A stretch of DNA of 64,000 nt from Datnioides undecimradiatus (Eukaryota; Chordata; Actinopteri; Lobotiformes; Datnioididae): assembly GCA_008933995.1 (NCBI GenBank), contig WARS01000013.1, forward strand, positions 9,258,023 through 9,322,022, read 5' to 3'. The notes beneath the pieces were generated by a model that had not been told where the DNA came from, did not search any database, and saw only the letters and a list, made by a program, of their open reading frames with translations. Position 1 is the first letter of the stretch, and each line of letters begins with the position of its first letter. Both the position numbers and the translations under genes were made by a program. Below are positions 11,431 to 24,154 of this stretch, piece by piece.

Positions 11431-13719
11431 CAGTAAACTCTGTGGGTTTCATCTGCTTGGAACCAACCATGAATCAACCATGGTTATAGTTTAGTTGGGC
11501 TCAAAGTAGTGGGCCAGTTGACAGACTGATAAATACCTAGTTGGCATGAATGATAGACTCAGCATGAATCCCAACTGAACACCAGCAAAGCTCAGGTGAC
11601 ATTATTTCCTGTCACGTTTTACTTGACAGTGTTAAACATCTAGTCTGTCTGTTTCTACACTCATCTTACACTCATCAGATTCTTTTTCTTTGAAGTTCAT
11701 CTTGATCACTTCACATCCACTCTTTTTGCTTCTGTCACAGTCCCTCTGCACAGTGTCCTTCCTCTTGTCAGGCTATAAAGAATTTATCTCTGGGACCTTT
11801 ACTCCAAATATCCTCTTTGATTTTGGTTGTATCTCGTGGTCCTCCGTGTCTGACGTCAGCACCTTCTTACTGCACATTTTCTACGTCCGCTGTTCACCTT
11901 CAGTTGCCCTGAACTTCATGTCGTCTCCTCCGCTGCTTTGCAGCACCCGCTTTTCTTTTGTTCACCCCCACGCCCACTTCCACTCACGTGTGCTCATGCA
12001 TTCTGCATCTGCACCACAACATCTACCCAGTACTTTTCCTTCACTCCAGTCTCATTTATATTCCTCCCTCCCCATCCCTTTCCTCCCACTCTCCCTCCCT
12101 CCTGTTTCTCCCCCTGTGTTTTGTGCTGTCTGGGTCACTCTTAGCTTCCTAAAAAAAGCTTCAGCCTGCACCGGGCTCTGTAGTATCGCTTATCTAGTCC
12201 ATTATTCTTAGTACAAGCACTTGAACAAACATAGTTACATCAACACTGTAATTCCTGCTGAAAGCAAATGAATGCGTGCACTTTTGACAGATGTGAATGG
12301 TCGAGTAAGAGCTAATGATGCCTGCATTTTTCAGTCCAAGTGCATGAAATTGCCTTTCGTGTTCAATGCACTGATAATTCAACGAACCTTTGAGTTAATA
12401 GGGTTAAAATTAGTTTATGTTGGGTGCTCTTTTTGATCAGAAAGGCTTATTCTCTTACCAGATCAGCATCATAAAAAAAACCTTTATGAGAAGTTTTAAT
12501 GTCATGCTCCTTTTTTTCCAAGATGAAGAAATTCTTAAAGTCATGATTAATTCATGCACAACTTGGTTTTATTTCTCATTTGTCTTTAATAGACAGCAGT
12601 CTATTGTGGCACCTCCTGCTTTCCCAGAGTGCATCAGTGCGCAAGGATGTGCTGGTGCCATGCAGGTGTTCAGACAGTGGAGAAAGTGGGTCATGTCAGG
12701 CTCCAACAGACAACACTGCAGCACACTGACACGGAGCAGAGCTCCAAGACTGTGCTTTTATTCCCCAGGTTGTGATCGAAATCCACTTTCACAAACACGG
12801 TGAGAATGTTATCCTGGTTCAGGCTAGACAGGTGGAGATTTGGCTGTCTTCCAGTTGGGTGATGATAGAAATGTCCAAACAGATCTGTTACTAAGCATCT
12901 GTCTCACACGAAAGCCAGAGTGCAGTGGGTCAGGCCATGCTGTTCACCTTAATGCGACACACCAAAATAGAAACTCATTAAAAGCTGTTTTTCCCCTCAG
13001 TAATCCTTTGCAAATTTCCCCTTTGACAGCTCATTAACAAAAAAACTCTCCATGCCATTCTGTTTTCGATGGTTATGAACAGATGAAACGCCTATCTGTT
13101 GCAGCATATTCAAGGTTTCATGTGTCAGTGAAATCACAGCCACGGCAGGCAGCACTGGTCAATTTCATATGGTCTAAACTACATTACCTTGTTTTTAAAT
13201 ATGTTATTTTAATGTTCCTGAAGGGATTCTGTATGTAGGGATGTTTCCTGTTATTCAACTACTGGTGTCAAGGTACGCAGCAGCCATATGTCCCTCAAAT
13301 AAGTTTAAATGCAAGCACAATTATGTTGACATACTTCACTGATGGACGAATGCTTTGGTTGCTCCATTTGAAGAGGACAAACAACTGACCTGGATATTGG
13401 AAGAGCTTTAAAACAGGAACAATTTCCCCTCATCATACTATCTTTATAGACACACACACACTTTTAAACCCATTTTAATACTGGGTGGCAGATTGCCTTG
13501 CTGGGCTTGCGTGGGGTCATGTGACAGTCTATAGAAGAACTTCACCAGATGGTCTCTCAAAGAGGGGCCAGTCCAGCTCATAGGGTTGAGGGCAAAGCTC
13601 CTGTCCCCATTTTTTTTTTTTTGGACAACATAATCCTTTTAAAATACCCCTGCAGCAAAGCACACTGAATTTTTTTTGTCGAGGCAACAAGGTTGATGCA
13701 ACAAATAATAGAGATTAAA

Positions 13720-14020
13720 TTTATTGAGAGCAAAGATTGAAAATGAATATATGAATATGATGCAGTTTGAAACTAATAAAGGTGATTGGGTTCTCTTTGC
13801 TGAAAATTATGATGTTAAAAATTGTCAGAATGTGATTCATTGCCTTTTATACATTTTGTTGGGTAAAGTTAAACTTTCTTGTAAATTAAATTGTATGATG
13901 GGAAGAGGGACGTTTTTAGTTTTTAGAAAAATTGTGCATACTTACATAAAGAGATTGAAATTAAGTTCCCAAAACAGAGATTTCCATGCATTTGTGCATG
14001 TGTTATATTTGTTTGTATAA
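13720..14020 (+). mobile_element. Possible LINE (L1/Tx1-like) 3' ORF remnant
   Basis: A 98-codon frame ends with an aromatic and lysine-rich stretch (CLLYILLGKVKLSCKLN then GTFLVFRKIVHTYIKRLKLS). It loosely resembles the extreme C-terminus of L1/Tx1-type reverse transcriptase ORFs, where a LLGKYHIHKCK-like phrase is usual. The strand's very low G+C and lack of upstream reverse transcriptase motifs mean this is at best a short fragment; it could be a chance frame. Confidence 0.25.
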
Positions 14021-15419
14021 AGAACAGAAAGAAAGTGGAACTGTTTCTTTTTTTGCTTCTCTGTCCATAAAGTTTAAAAACTGGACAACCACCTCTCCAC
14101 TTGATGTCCTGCAGGCTCTAATCCTATGCGTGGGAGCGCCCTACATACACGTCTCAGCTTTTATTCCTGTGTATTATTATCAATTACAATAATAAAAAAG
14201 CCCACACATCCACAACTACCCCACTGACTACACAGGCTGGTGTAGTGTGGATGATGGCTCAGTCAGTACCACAGCTTGGGTTGGTGAAGTATAATTGTTG
14301 TGAGAAAAGACATACTGGACACAGAAACACACTGGCTGAATTTAAGTGAACAGTTTCTTTCCGCTCCTGGCAGCCACTGAGCAGAGTGTCTCCTTACAGT
14401 CAATAATCAGGATATAAATGTTCCTGTCTGTTTGACAGTCAGTACTTTACTGTCCTGTTTCAGTGATAAACTGCAGCTGTGGTTGTTAGGAGGACTAACC
14501 TGCCCTCTAGTGGTTTGTCTACGGTGTCTACAGTGGTGCACATTGATGATAATGAATCCCAGAGCTCTCAGTTAAACCACGTGGCCATTTTTTCTGATGT
14601 ACTTCTCTCACAGCCAAACTCTAAACATCTGATCTCCCACTTTGTCAGTGCTTGTATGGCATCAGTAAGCACCAGTTATAAGCAAGTTATCTCTGGGACA
14701 CCTTGGTCTTGTCAAGCATATACAGCTGTTATATCAATTATAGATACAAGCTAATCCGATTTAAAGACTCACTACTCCAAGACTAAACTGTGCTTGTTTC
14801 AGTTTCTCCCATGTGTCAGCAGCACAGTTATTCTGGCATTGTCAAGTACTAGGTCTTTTCTGCTACAGCTCCAACAAAAGCAGGCTCTTGAGGCAGGCAT
14901 TGTAGCAGCTGAAAAATTAATATTACTTCACTTTAAATTATTTTTTCCATGAGATGTAGTGAAGTAGAGGTATGAAATACTCAGTATACAGTATGCCCAT
15001 TTTCTGCTACTTTAAGTGGAGTGCCGTTTTCCTGCCATGTATTGCTCAATGCATTACCAGTGTGTTTACCTCAAGGACACCATGTAGCCTTCAACTACAA
15101 ATACCAGAGCAAAGTCTTTTGCTCTGACTCCGTTAATCTAAAGTGATAGGTAGGATAAATCAACTCATTCCGTACTCGGATAGTATGAATTCGTTCACAA
15201 CGACGATTAGACTAAATTAAAACCCAAACTTCCGTTTTGTCGCCGGTTCCTTCTGCTGCAGTCTGTCACAATCACAGTTTTTCTGACATTTTCAAATCCA
15301 CTGCAGCCTTCAAGACTTACTTTGACCCCACAGCAGAGCCGCACCCTTGTTTATAATAGGCGAGCGGCCTTCCTGTTCACACGAGTGACAACCGGCACAG
15401 CCAATCATCATCTTCTACT

Positions 15420-15602
15420 AGTGCATGGGCGGGACTTCCTGTACAGTAGTGCAAGTACTCCAACATGGCGGTCATGTCGCTCGATTGAGACTGTAGTGGA
15501 AACCGCAAATAAGTACAGATAGTTTAGGTCTTTATCAGCAGTAGACAACGTGTTTATTTGCACAGATTAGTGTCTGTAGTCTGCTGATATTGGCTGCTGG
15601 AA
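15420..15602 (+). promoter_or_regulatory. rbm15: rbm15 promoter/leader with ETS, YY1-like motifs and a uORF
   Basis: Upstream of the rbm15 start are a GGGCGGG GC-box (about 15427-15433), an ETS-type ACTTCCT (15434-15440) and a YY1-like CAACATGGCGG (15461-15471). The ATG in the YY1-like motif opens a 7-codon uORF (15465-15488, MAVMSLD then TGA) ahead of the main start at 15603. No TATA box is seen, in keeping with a housekeeping promoter. Whether the uORF lies in the transcript depends on the actual transcription start. Confidence 0.5.
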
Positions 15603-18128
15603 ATGAAAGGGAAAGAGCGGTCTCCGTTGAAGAAACGCTCCCGGGCGCCAGATGATAGCAGAGACCGAGGAGGAAGCCACCCGAGCGGCAAGAAGACCGG
15701 AGCCCTGTCGACGACTGGAAGCAGTAACGGTAACGGATCTGCTCAAAGGAGAAGTTTACACGGCGAGAAGAGGGATATGAGGGATTCAGACGGACATAAT
15801 GCATCCAGCCGGGCTGGTAGCGGTTACGATTACGGAATTGTTTCGGCGAACAAGCCGTATGGCGGCGCTGACATCGCCGCGGAAACATCCAGGTCCGGTT
15901 CACGCGGCGACCCTCGGCCTCCGTTAAGCCCCGAGAGTGAGTACAAGACTCTAAAAATTAGTGAACTGGGCTCTCAGTTGAACGACGAGGAGATAGAAGA
16001 CGGACTTTTTCACGAGTTTAAGAGGTTTGGGGACGTGAGTGTTAAAATTAGTCGAGAAAACGAAGAGAGGGTGGCCTTTGTGAACTTCAGGAGGCCCGAT
16101 GACGCCCGCGCGGCCAAACACGCTCGCGGGAAGCTGGTGCTGTACGACCGGCCTCTGAAAATCGAGACAGTTTACATGAACAGACGCAGGAGCCGCTCCC
16201 CTGTTTCAAAAGACAATTTCCCCCCAGGACAGAGGCATCTCCACTCCCAGAGATCCTTGTCTCCCACTGCTTTGGGATACAGAGACTACAGGTTACAGCA
16301 GCTGGCCCTGGGCCGTCTCCCCGCTCCTCCCCCACCACCTCACCTAAGAGACCTGGAAAGGGACAGAGATTTTTCAATGTATGATGCCAGGAATAGACCC
16401 CCGTTCATCCCCGAATGTGCTCTTTACCGTGATGAGGATCTGACGAGCCCTGAGGATGACCAGAGGGCAAACAGGACGTTGTTTCTGGGTAACCTGGACG
16501 TCACTGTGACGGAGAGTGACCTGAGGAGGGCGTTTGACAGGTTTGGAGTGATAACTGAGGTGGACATAAAGCGGGCCGTGAGAGGACAGAGCAACACCTA
16601 CGGATTCATCAAGTTTGAGAATCTTGACATGGCTCATCGCGCCAAAGTGGCAATGTCAGGGAAAGTGGTGGGACACAACCCGATTAAAATCGGTTATGGC
16701 AAACCAACACCCACTACCAGGCTATGGGTGGGGGGCCTTGGACCCTGGGTTCCACTCACTGCGCTGGCCAAGGAGTTTGACCGCTTTGGTACCATCAGGA
16801 CTATAGACTACAGGAAAGGTGAGGCATGGGCGTACATCCAGTATGAAAGTTTGGATGCTGCTCAGGCTGCATGTACTCACATGAGAGGCTTCCCTCTCGG
16901 CGGCCCTGACAGGAGACTCAGAGTTGACTTTGCAGACACAGAGCACCGTTACCAGCAGCAGCAACAGCAGTACATGCAGCTCCCTCTCCCCCTGCCGCAC
17001 TATGACTTAGTTCCTGAGCCCTTTGCTCATCGCATCACTGACTCTGTGAGAATGAGAGAGAGGTCCCCCCCACTCCCCGCCCGCTTCAGAGACAGAGATC
17101 TGTACCCCAGCGCAGAATGGTCTGGTTTGGGGGTCAATGACAGGATACGAGGGGCAGGCTTTGACCCCATAGAGCGCCTAGAGAGGCGTTCCCGTGAAAC
17201 CTGGTCAGTAGAGCGCGAGTTCCAAAGCCGAGATCTAAGTCGCAAAAGGAGACCTTTGGATGATGGCTGCCGGCTGGATCATTCACCTGACATTAGTGAC
17301 TATGGTATGCGCCACCACGGCAGCTCATTAGAGCGCAGCCCTGGAGGGAGCAGTCGGGATGGGGGGCGCTATAGTGACCCTGAACGCCTTCCTCGTTCTG
17401 GCAGAACCTCCCCTGTCAGAGAGCGACAGGACTCTGGGTTTGGAGAAAAGAGAAGGAAAACACTTAGCCCACCTGAGCCAGGCCTCTCCTTGGAGAAGGA
17501 CCGCAAACGCAAAGCCAGTGACTCATCTAAGAGCCCAGTGAGAAAGGAGGATCTCTCTTCCTCCTCCTCATCCTCCAAGTCTGGCCCGCTGTCTAAGGCA
17601 GCATCTGGAGGCCAGAAGCTGAGTCAAGCCTGGCAGGGCGTCCTCCTGCTGAAGAATAGCAGCTTTCCCACGTCACTGCATCTGCTGGAGGGGGACGTGG
17701 AGGTAGCTACCAGCCTGCTTGTGGAGGGCTCCACAGGGGGTCAAGTGTCTCAGCTGAAGATCAGCCAACGCCTGCGCCTGGATCAGCCCAAGCTTGATGA
17801 GGTTTCTCGACGCATCAAAGCTGCCGGCACCAGCGGATACACCATCCTTCTGGCTGTGCCTGCGAAATCTGAAGACGGAGGAGCCCAGGATGCCAGCAAC
17901 TCTGCCGAGCGGCCGCTGAAGAACCTGGTCTCCTACCTGAAGCAGAAGGAGGCAGCTGGCATCATCAGCCTCCCTGTGGGGGGCAGCCGTGACAAGGACC
18001 ACGGAGGAGTCCTTCACGCTTTCCCCCCATGTGAGTTCTCACAGCAGTTCTTGGATGCCTCTGCCAAAGCTTTTGCCAAATCAGAGGACGACTACATGCT
18101 GATGGTCATAATCAAAGGAGCATCGTGA
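15603..18128 (+). CDS. rbm15: RNA-binding protein 15 (Spen family)
   Basis: A single uninterrupted 841-residue frame. Domains in order: a Ser/Arg/Lys-rich N-terminus; RRM1 at 114-193 (RNP1-like RVAFVNF); a proline patch APPPPPHL; RRM2 at 291-367 (RTLFLGNLDV, NTYGFIKF); RRM3 at 371-445 (RLWVGGLGPW, EAWAYIQY); a long RS/RD-rich disordered region with a polyserine run near 652-658; and a C-terminal SPOC domain from about 676 to 839, ending MLMVIIKGAS. RBM15 recruits the m6A methyltransferase complex to transcripts and acts in splicing, haematopoiesis and X-inactivation in mammals (family knowledge). Its paralogue RBM15B has a similar layout, but proximity to slc6a17 and the N-terminus MKGKERSPLKKRSR favour rbm15. 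It is shorter than the roughly 977-residue human protein, mainly in the disordered linkers. The start has a good AAATGA context and an adjacent promoter. No damage seen. Confidence 0.93.
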   Translation: MKGKERSPLKKRSRAPDDSRDRGGSHPSGKKTGALSTTGSSNGNGSAQRRSLHGEKRDMRDSDGHNASSRAGSGYDYGIVSANKPYGGADIAAETSRSGSRGDPRPPLSPESEYKTLKISELGSQLNDEEIEDGLFHEFKRFGDVSVKISRENEERVAFVNFRRPDDARAAKHARGKLVLYDRPLKIETVYMNRRRSRSPVSKDNFPPGQRHLHSQRSLSPTALGYRDYRLQQLALGRLPAPPPPPHLRDLERDRDFSMYDARNRPPFIPECALYRDEDLTSPEDDQRANRTLFLGNLDVTVTESDLRRAFDRFGVITEVDIKRAVRGQSNTYGFIKFENLDMAHRAKVAMSGKVVGHNPIKIGYGKPTPTTRLWVGGLGPWVPLTALAKEFDRFGTIRTIDYRKGEAWAYIQYESLDAAQAACTHMRGFPLGGPDRRLRVDFADTEHRYQQQQQQYMQLPLPLPHYDLVPEPFAHRITDSVRMRERSPPLPARFRDRDLYPSAEWSGLGVNDRIRGAGFDPIERLERRSRETWSVEREFQSRDLSRKRRPLDDGCRLDHSPDISDYGMRHHGSSLERSPGGSSRDGGRYSDPERLPRSGRTSPVRERQDSGFGEKRRKTLSPPEPGLSLEKDRKRKASDSSKSPVRKEDLSSSSSSSKSGPLSKAASGGQKLSQAWQGVLLLKNSSFPTSLHLLEGDVEVATSLLVEGSTGGQVSQLKISQRLRLDQPKLDEVSRRIKAAGTSGYTILLAVPAKSEDGGAQDASNSAERPLKNLVSYLKQKEAAGIISLPVGGSRDKDHGGVLHAFPPCEFSQQFLDASAKAFAKSEDDYMLMVIIKGAS

Positions 18129-19990
18129 AAAAAAGTGCAAATTATGAATGTCTCTTTTCACATGCATGAAGTGTTAAACTGCGAGTTGAGAACGGGGAGG
18201 ATTAATGGTAACACAGTGTAAAGTGGAATGACAGGATTTTAGCTCCCTGACCTGCATGGTGGCTCCTGTGTCATCCTGTTGGAGGTTTATAGAAATGAAT
18301 GAATTCATTTGATAAAGAGATGGATTTTTATTATAAATGCAGGTGATGTCTGATATTTAGTTACCAGATAAATGTACATTACTTGAATGGTACACTGCTT
18401 AAAGTTCAGAGCAAGCTACAGTTCTGTGAATCAATACTATATGTTGCCTTATCTCGTTTCAAAAGTAACACCGCTCCTTTGTATCCTTTCATACAATGCC
18501 TGCCAATAACAGAAGAAGAGTTTAAGATCTAAAACAGAGTATTTATCCTTCATTTTATCTGCACTCAGCAAAGATTGAGTCAGTGTCAGCACATTTGTCC
18601 ATCCAGCGCTGGAAATAATCAAATCAAACACATGTACATAGAGAATTTTCTCTTGATTAAGGAAATGTATCTCTTCGCACTAAAGCTCTACCAATCACTC
18701 ATTAATAGTCATGTTCCAGTTGTGCATCTGTATCACTTTTTCCTTTTCAACACTTCCTTATTCAGAGTTTCATGACGGCAGGTTATCCATTTTTTACCAG
18801 TTGTTGCCAGTCCTGCTTAAAGCTATAGACAGGTGTGATATGGGAAAACTGACAATTGACTATATTATAAATTGACAATAATTGACTATTCATCATTTAC
18901 TTTTGGATTTGTGAAAATACAGACATGTGAATCTTAGGGGTTATAGTGTAATGGATTACATCACCGTCAGTGCTCCTTTCAAAGCTAAATCTGGAGATCT
19001 TGTGACATTGCAAGGTAAAAATGTCTGTTTCCCTGTCAGCACTGGCACATGTATGTTGGGCTGGACACAAGAAGCAAAACACCTGTACATTATAATGCAG
19101 CTGAGTAACTTTACAAACAAATCTGACTTTATCAAGAAAATTAGGTTTAGTTAATGGATCAATTATTTAAAAAACATCAGAAAATAGTGAAAAAACAAAA
19201 AAAAAATCAGACAAGAACAAGCAACAAATCTGCATATTTAAGAATCTGAAACCATCAAAAATGTAGTTTGACAATGTTCAAACTGATCGATAAACCAATA
19301 TAGAATTTTGTCTTGTTAACTATCTGACTAATCAGATCAGCTGTAAATGTGAGTGACATGGAGTTGAATCAGATCCTCTTATCAAAATAAAACTGAGTGC
19401 TAAACGCTGTAAAAAGCCAGTACGTCTGTGGAGCTGGATTATTCAGGCTAGCTTTTGTGTCCATCCTTCTTATACTGTGCTTCTTATTGGCATCATATTC
19501 ACTTTGGTGAAACAGTGACTGGTTAATTGAATGTTTCACTTTTCATGTGTTGTAATCCAGGAAGTTTGGAAACTACCCCAACAAAGCATGTACTCTTTGA
19601 AAAAAGATGATGTAACCTATTAATTAAGCGCTCTCTGTACTCCGTGCACACCTGTAATAACTGACCAGGAGTCTCTAAGTAGAAAATATTGCTATGCTAT
19701 CGGTGGACTGTGACAAAAACCCTCTGAGTGAATCAGAGGAGAGTAGGCTGCTCTCCAGTGGCCTAACACGCCTTCCTCTGAACGGACTGTTAATTCTGTT
19801 TTTCATGCTTTGATTTTGAGTTCTGTGTTTCAAATGGAGAGAAAAAAAGATTTGTATACTCAGGATATCTGGAGAGAGAAATGGAGAACATCAGTGCTCA
19901 TGGGCCTAAGAAGTATACCTGTCAGAAAAAAAACACAAAGTGCAACATGCACTTGATTTTGTCTCAATAAATTTACTCTTTCGTGGGAAA
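18129..19990 (+). other. rbm15: rbm15 3'UTR (inferred)
   Basis: AT-rich sequence after the stop codon with no recognisable coding potential. AATAAA hexamers occur at 19386-19391 and 19966-19971; either could end the transcript. Extent is inferred. Confidence 0.4.
19966..19971 (+). terminator. Candidate polyadenylation signal for rbm15
   Basis: AATAAA within CTCAATAAATTTACTC, followed within 40 bases by GT-rich sequence (TTTCGTGGG). About 1.84 kb after the stop codon. The alternative is the hexamer at 19386. Confidence 0.35.
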
Positions 19991-22900
19991 CACAGGTGCC
20001 TTGGAAGACAACTTTTGTGACCTTTTCTGTGCTTGGAATTGTCTATCAAACTCTAAAGGCTTTATCACTTTGACAGCAGGAGCCTTCCCGGCAACAAGGA
20101 GGAAGTGTGAGAATCGAGAGAGGTCAACCTCTCAGTTCTGTGTTTTCATTCTGTTGATCATCATTTGTTGAATGACCTCTGTGACCTTCACTCAAATTGA
20201 AATTCAGCTGTGCTAGAATACTTTTCCCCAGTGAGTCGCTGTGTCTCTTCAGATGTGTGGCTTATTCCTCAGTCACCTGTGGCCCGTATGACTGCAGGTG
20301 CAGCTGAGACCCAGCAAAGTGCTCATCCGTCTGGTTTGTTGCTCGTCACAGGATGAGCCAGAGTCAGCGGGGTCGTCTCCATTTTGACAGTCTCTCCGCG
20401 GAGGCCTCCCTCGGTCTTTCCTCTCATCTGACTCCAGCAGTTTTGGTTTGGCATCTGCAGCAGCTCGAGAAGGAGACACCAGAGTTTTCATGTGTGTAGT
20501 TGCTTATTGTTCTTTCACTGGAGTTTTGATGGAAGATCTCTGTGCTAGGGCCAGACTTCGAACATGTCTCACCCTGTGTCGCAGAAGAGGTTGAGACTTC
20601 CAGATGGCAACTGCTTTATTTGCCGTAAAATGGAAAGGAAACGCTACAGAAGAGAAAACATTGCCTGTGCAGGGAATCCTAATCTGTAGTTCATATGTCG
20701 ATCTGATTTAAACACCTTAAAAACAATTCTGTGCCAAACTGCATATGAAAGAGTACAGACTTTCCTGCCGTCGCTGAGTGAGAATCTGCTGCAGGATGTC
20801 TATCATCAAGTTGGCGCTGCTCCGGACCAAAGGGACCTGAGCAGCTTCCCTGGGCGTCCACACGGTGCCACTGCTGGGATTCAAAGATTCCTGGAGCTGG
20901 GAGGAGTGACAGGTTTGAGAGTTACCTTGGCTGCACCTGCTCCTGTTCCACAGGTAAAGTATTGAGATGGCCTTTACTACTGAGTCGGGTACGTATACAG
21001 ATGTTTAAGACAACTACAAACATGCTAGGCCCTGTTTAGGAGCTGGTTAGAGGATGAAAAGGTAACAAAATCAGACACTGGTGAAATAAATACCAAACTA
21101 GTGGCCACAGTGCGCAGGTTATGTAGACACACATGGAGATTTGATTTGAAGTCATAGTTTGATCACGTTACTCAAATATTGTGTCTGTACCTTTTGGTCA
21201 GTGCTGGCGAGTGTCCGCTCACTGTTGGACTCCTAGAGTATATTTGTCATGGTGTTTCATGTCTAACTGTCAAATTAAATACAATTTACAGAAATTAATG
21301 CAACAACTTACTGAATATTTCAAAATCTAAAGCAGCTACACAAGTGAGAGTAAGTGGTAGAGGAAGTTACTCATCCTGAGAGTAAAAGGACCACCACAGT
21401 GTAAAAATACTAAAAGTTTGCAGAATGCAGAGGGTGCAGTTTCAGAGTATATTTATAAACTGTTTATTTATAAAATGTTTTTTATATTGGATTATTTGCA
21501 TTAACACAGACAGTATATTATTCTATTGTATATTGCATAGTGGTTGTTTAATGACCATACAGTGATTAGGTTTCAAAAATCTGCAAATATGAAAATTGTT
21601 GCACTTTGGTTTAAAGAAAAATAAAATAGAAAGAAAAAAGGACAATTTACCTCAAACACTGTTTAAATAAATGTACTGTTAAATGTACTTCATTACCTTG
21701 CACCATTGGTCATAGGTCAATGTCATTTTAGTAGCAACATAAGGAAATTAGCAGCCAAATAGTCCCTGCTTGAGTTACTGGCACATTAGCTGCTGAAACT
21801 GCTAAATTATATAATATTTGAACTGCAAGGAATCAATAATTATGACATAATATGTTCAACATGAGATAATGTTAGAAAGTGTTAGCAAACAGTAACAAAT
21901 AGAAGAGGATTAATGGAATATTTCTTAAAACATCCTTCATCAAGATTACTGCAGGGCATCGGCCCTTTTACTGTATTATTTATTTCAATTTAAAAGTGAA
22001 ATCAGTGTTAATGTTAATATTTAATGTCCCTTTTTACACTGGTGGTGGAAGGTGATTAAGAGAAAATGTCACATCATTTATCAGAAAGGAGCAAACAAAG
22101 AGAACAAGCTGTTTGTGACAGGTCTGGAAGTGGAATAACCTCTGGTGCAACAAAAATGGTAATATTTATCATACGTTAGTATCTCAGAAATGTAAACGTT
22201 GTGCATCAACGTCAGGTTCAAGACTTGTTCATACAAACAATGCCAGAGTGTCACAGTTTGATTGGAGATGTTAGTGTGCAGATATAAATAGCGAGGTTGT
22301 GTTTGCTGCATATGAGGCGGAGTTGTGCACTTGAGTTTCAGAATTTGTGGAAATGAACAGCCTGACAGTTCAGCTTTTACTGACAGGTCACACAGTATTT
22401 TACAGTAAATGTGCCCGTGGTTTTAGGCGGACGAGGTCAGGCAATCAAGGTCAGTTTCTCGATGAAATGCTGACTCAGCTGTTTGAGTTTGTGAAGCCTG
22501 ACAGAGAACATTGTTGTCTCTTATGTTTTAGAAAATGATTCTGCATATGACTCTGACAGAAACCTGTCAGTTAATTTGTTTATGAAAGGTATGGCATGCC
22601 GATGATTTTGATTGCATTAATATAACGTACATTTGCTGTGTGTATAACACAGCACATTAAACTTTATAAAGTCATGAGTGACAGAGTGAGAAGTACACTT
22701 TGAAGAGTTTGAAAATTGAAAGATTTTGATGCTACAGTTGCCTAAAATGTGGGCCTAACTCCCGAGATCATGACGTGATAGTGAATAGTTTTGTGTTATT
22801 ACAACTGTTTTTCACTTTTTATGAATGTCTTGGACTAATGTCTTGTTTGAACACAAGCTCATTAAAATATCAAGTATTTCAGGTCGTCACCTCAGTACAG

Positions 22901-24150
22901 AGGAAACGGGAGGAAAACTCTTCTGAGTCCGGCTCTCACACACACCTGCTGTAGTCTGACTGAGCCAGTGAACTTCAGTGAACTCTGATGAAGTTACGAG
23001 TGCACATTGAAACATTGCTTCACATGCAAAAGACTCATCATACAAAAGAAACTATGCCTTGGTGAGTAAACCTGAACCTATATTTATTCATTCTGGTATT
23101 TTATATTTATAATGTAATGTGCATTTGATTTGTGCTTAAATAAAGGCATCTCTTCTGGAAACATCATGACATTTTGCCTTTTCTTTTCACTTAACATTCA
23201 TACTGTTTCAGTTGACGTATATTGACAGATTTTAGGACGTCTGCTCTGGTTTTTAAACTCTCAGTTGTGTAGAGTGCAGAGCAGCATGGAGCGATATTAA
23301 ACTACGTGAACAGATGACGCACACACAAGTGATACAGTATCACTATTTCTTATGTGTAATGTGATAAGCCTTGCAGGAAGAACTAAAATAAAAGGGAAAG
23401 GCTTTTATGGGACACAAGCTCCTTTTAAAGTTGCCAATTGCAGTAATACTTTACATTTTGTCTCTGTGCGTACACAGTAGATGTGAAAAGTCAACAGAAA
23501 TGGGGAAGGTCAGACATCACCTGGCTTTAAGCACCAACAGGACCTGCACACAGCATTCCTAGCTATGAGTGAAGATTTGTTTAAGATGAAATTAAAGTTG
23601 TTAGTTGTTGTTAATTAAAGTCTCAACCACTAATCATTCACTCAAAACTGAACTTCCCCTCGCTCCCCCGGACACCAGACACGTAAATCAAATAGTTTAA
23701 TGAAGCTGAATGTTTGTTTTCATCAGTAAGGTTCATACATATTAGTATAAACTCTGTGAATACAAAACAAAAAAGATTTTTACTCCCTGTTTCTGATGAA
23801 GATGACTTTTATATATTTTTAATATTTACTAAATGAGGCTAAATACATTCTTCAGTTCATTTGGATAAATGACAAATGGTCAAATTCAAAGGTGAAACAA
23901 ATTATATTCAACAAACGATTAACAGAGATTTAAGGCTAATTTCTATCTCTAAATAACTGAGTAAACTAACATCATGTACTTACAACTAACATGATTAATA
24001 TTAGATTAAAGGACATTGGGAAAAACATGCTGGGTTACATTGTTTCATTTATCTGTGTTTACTGATTTGATACTTGACTGTTTCAAGCAGTCTCTTATCA
24101 GTTCAGCTATAAGTGTGTTACAGTAAAAAGGAGGAGTTTAGATGAGTTTT
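19991..24150. other. Intergenic region between rbm15 and the protease locus
   Basis: Mostly AT-rich sequence. The only part that stands out is a higher-G+C block at about 20270-20960 with open frames on both strands (described separately). No repeats or genes are recognised in the remaining 3 kb. Confidence 0.5.
20690..20953. other. Unassigned exon-like block, strand unresolved
   Basis: On the plus strand this is an 88-codon open stretch bounded by CTGTAG (acceptor-like) and CCACAG|GTAAAG (donor-like). It includes TFLPSLSENLLQDVYHQVG and GIQRFLELGGVTGLRV. On the minus strand an overlapping frame of about 96 codons is open and contains SGTVWTPREAAQ and SANLMIDILQQILTQRRQ. A second higher-G+C block at 20273-20491 also has open frames on both strands. 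I do not recognise any family on either strand. G+C is above that of the flanks, which suggests an exon, a regulatory island or an old insertion. Confidence 0.25.
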
Positions 24151-24154
24151 GACC

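Larger units (their letters stand above)
8641..15419. other. Intergenic region between slc6a17 and rbm15
   Basis: About 6.8 kb between two divergently transcribed genes. It holds a short tandem duplication (10713-10758), an interspersed repeat copy (11125-11430), a possible LINE remnant (13720-14020) and several homopolymer runs. The 173-codon open frame at 11690-12211 is a C/T-rich low-complexity frame without family resemblance. I see no supported gene. Confidence 0.6.

Noticed and set aside
11690..12211. 173-codon plus-strand frame with a hydrophobic start
   Set aside because: It is a C/T-rich low-complexity stretch; several overlapping frames are open for the same reason and there is no domain or splice context.
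20273..20491. Minus-strand 72-codon frame with dibasic sites and cysteines, considered as a secreted neuropeptide precursor
   Set aside because: No signal peptide and no match to any peptide family I know; the opposite strand is also open, so composition explains it.
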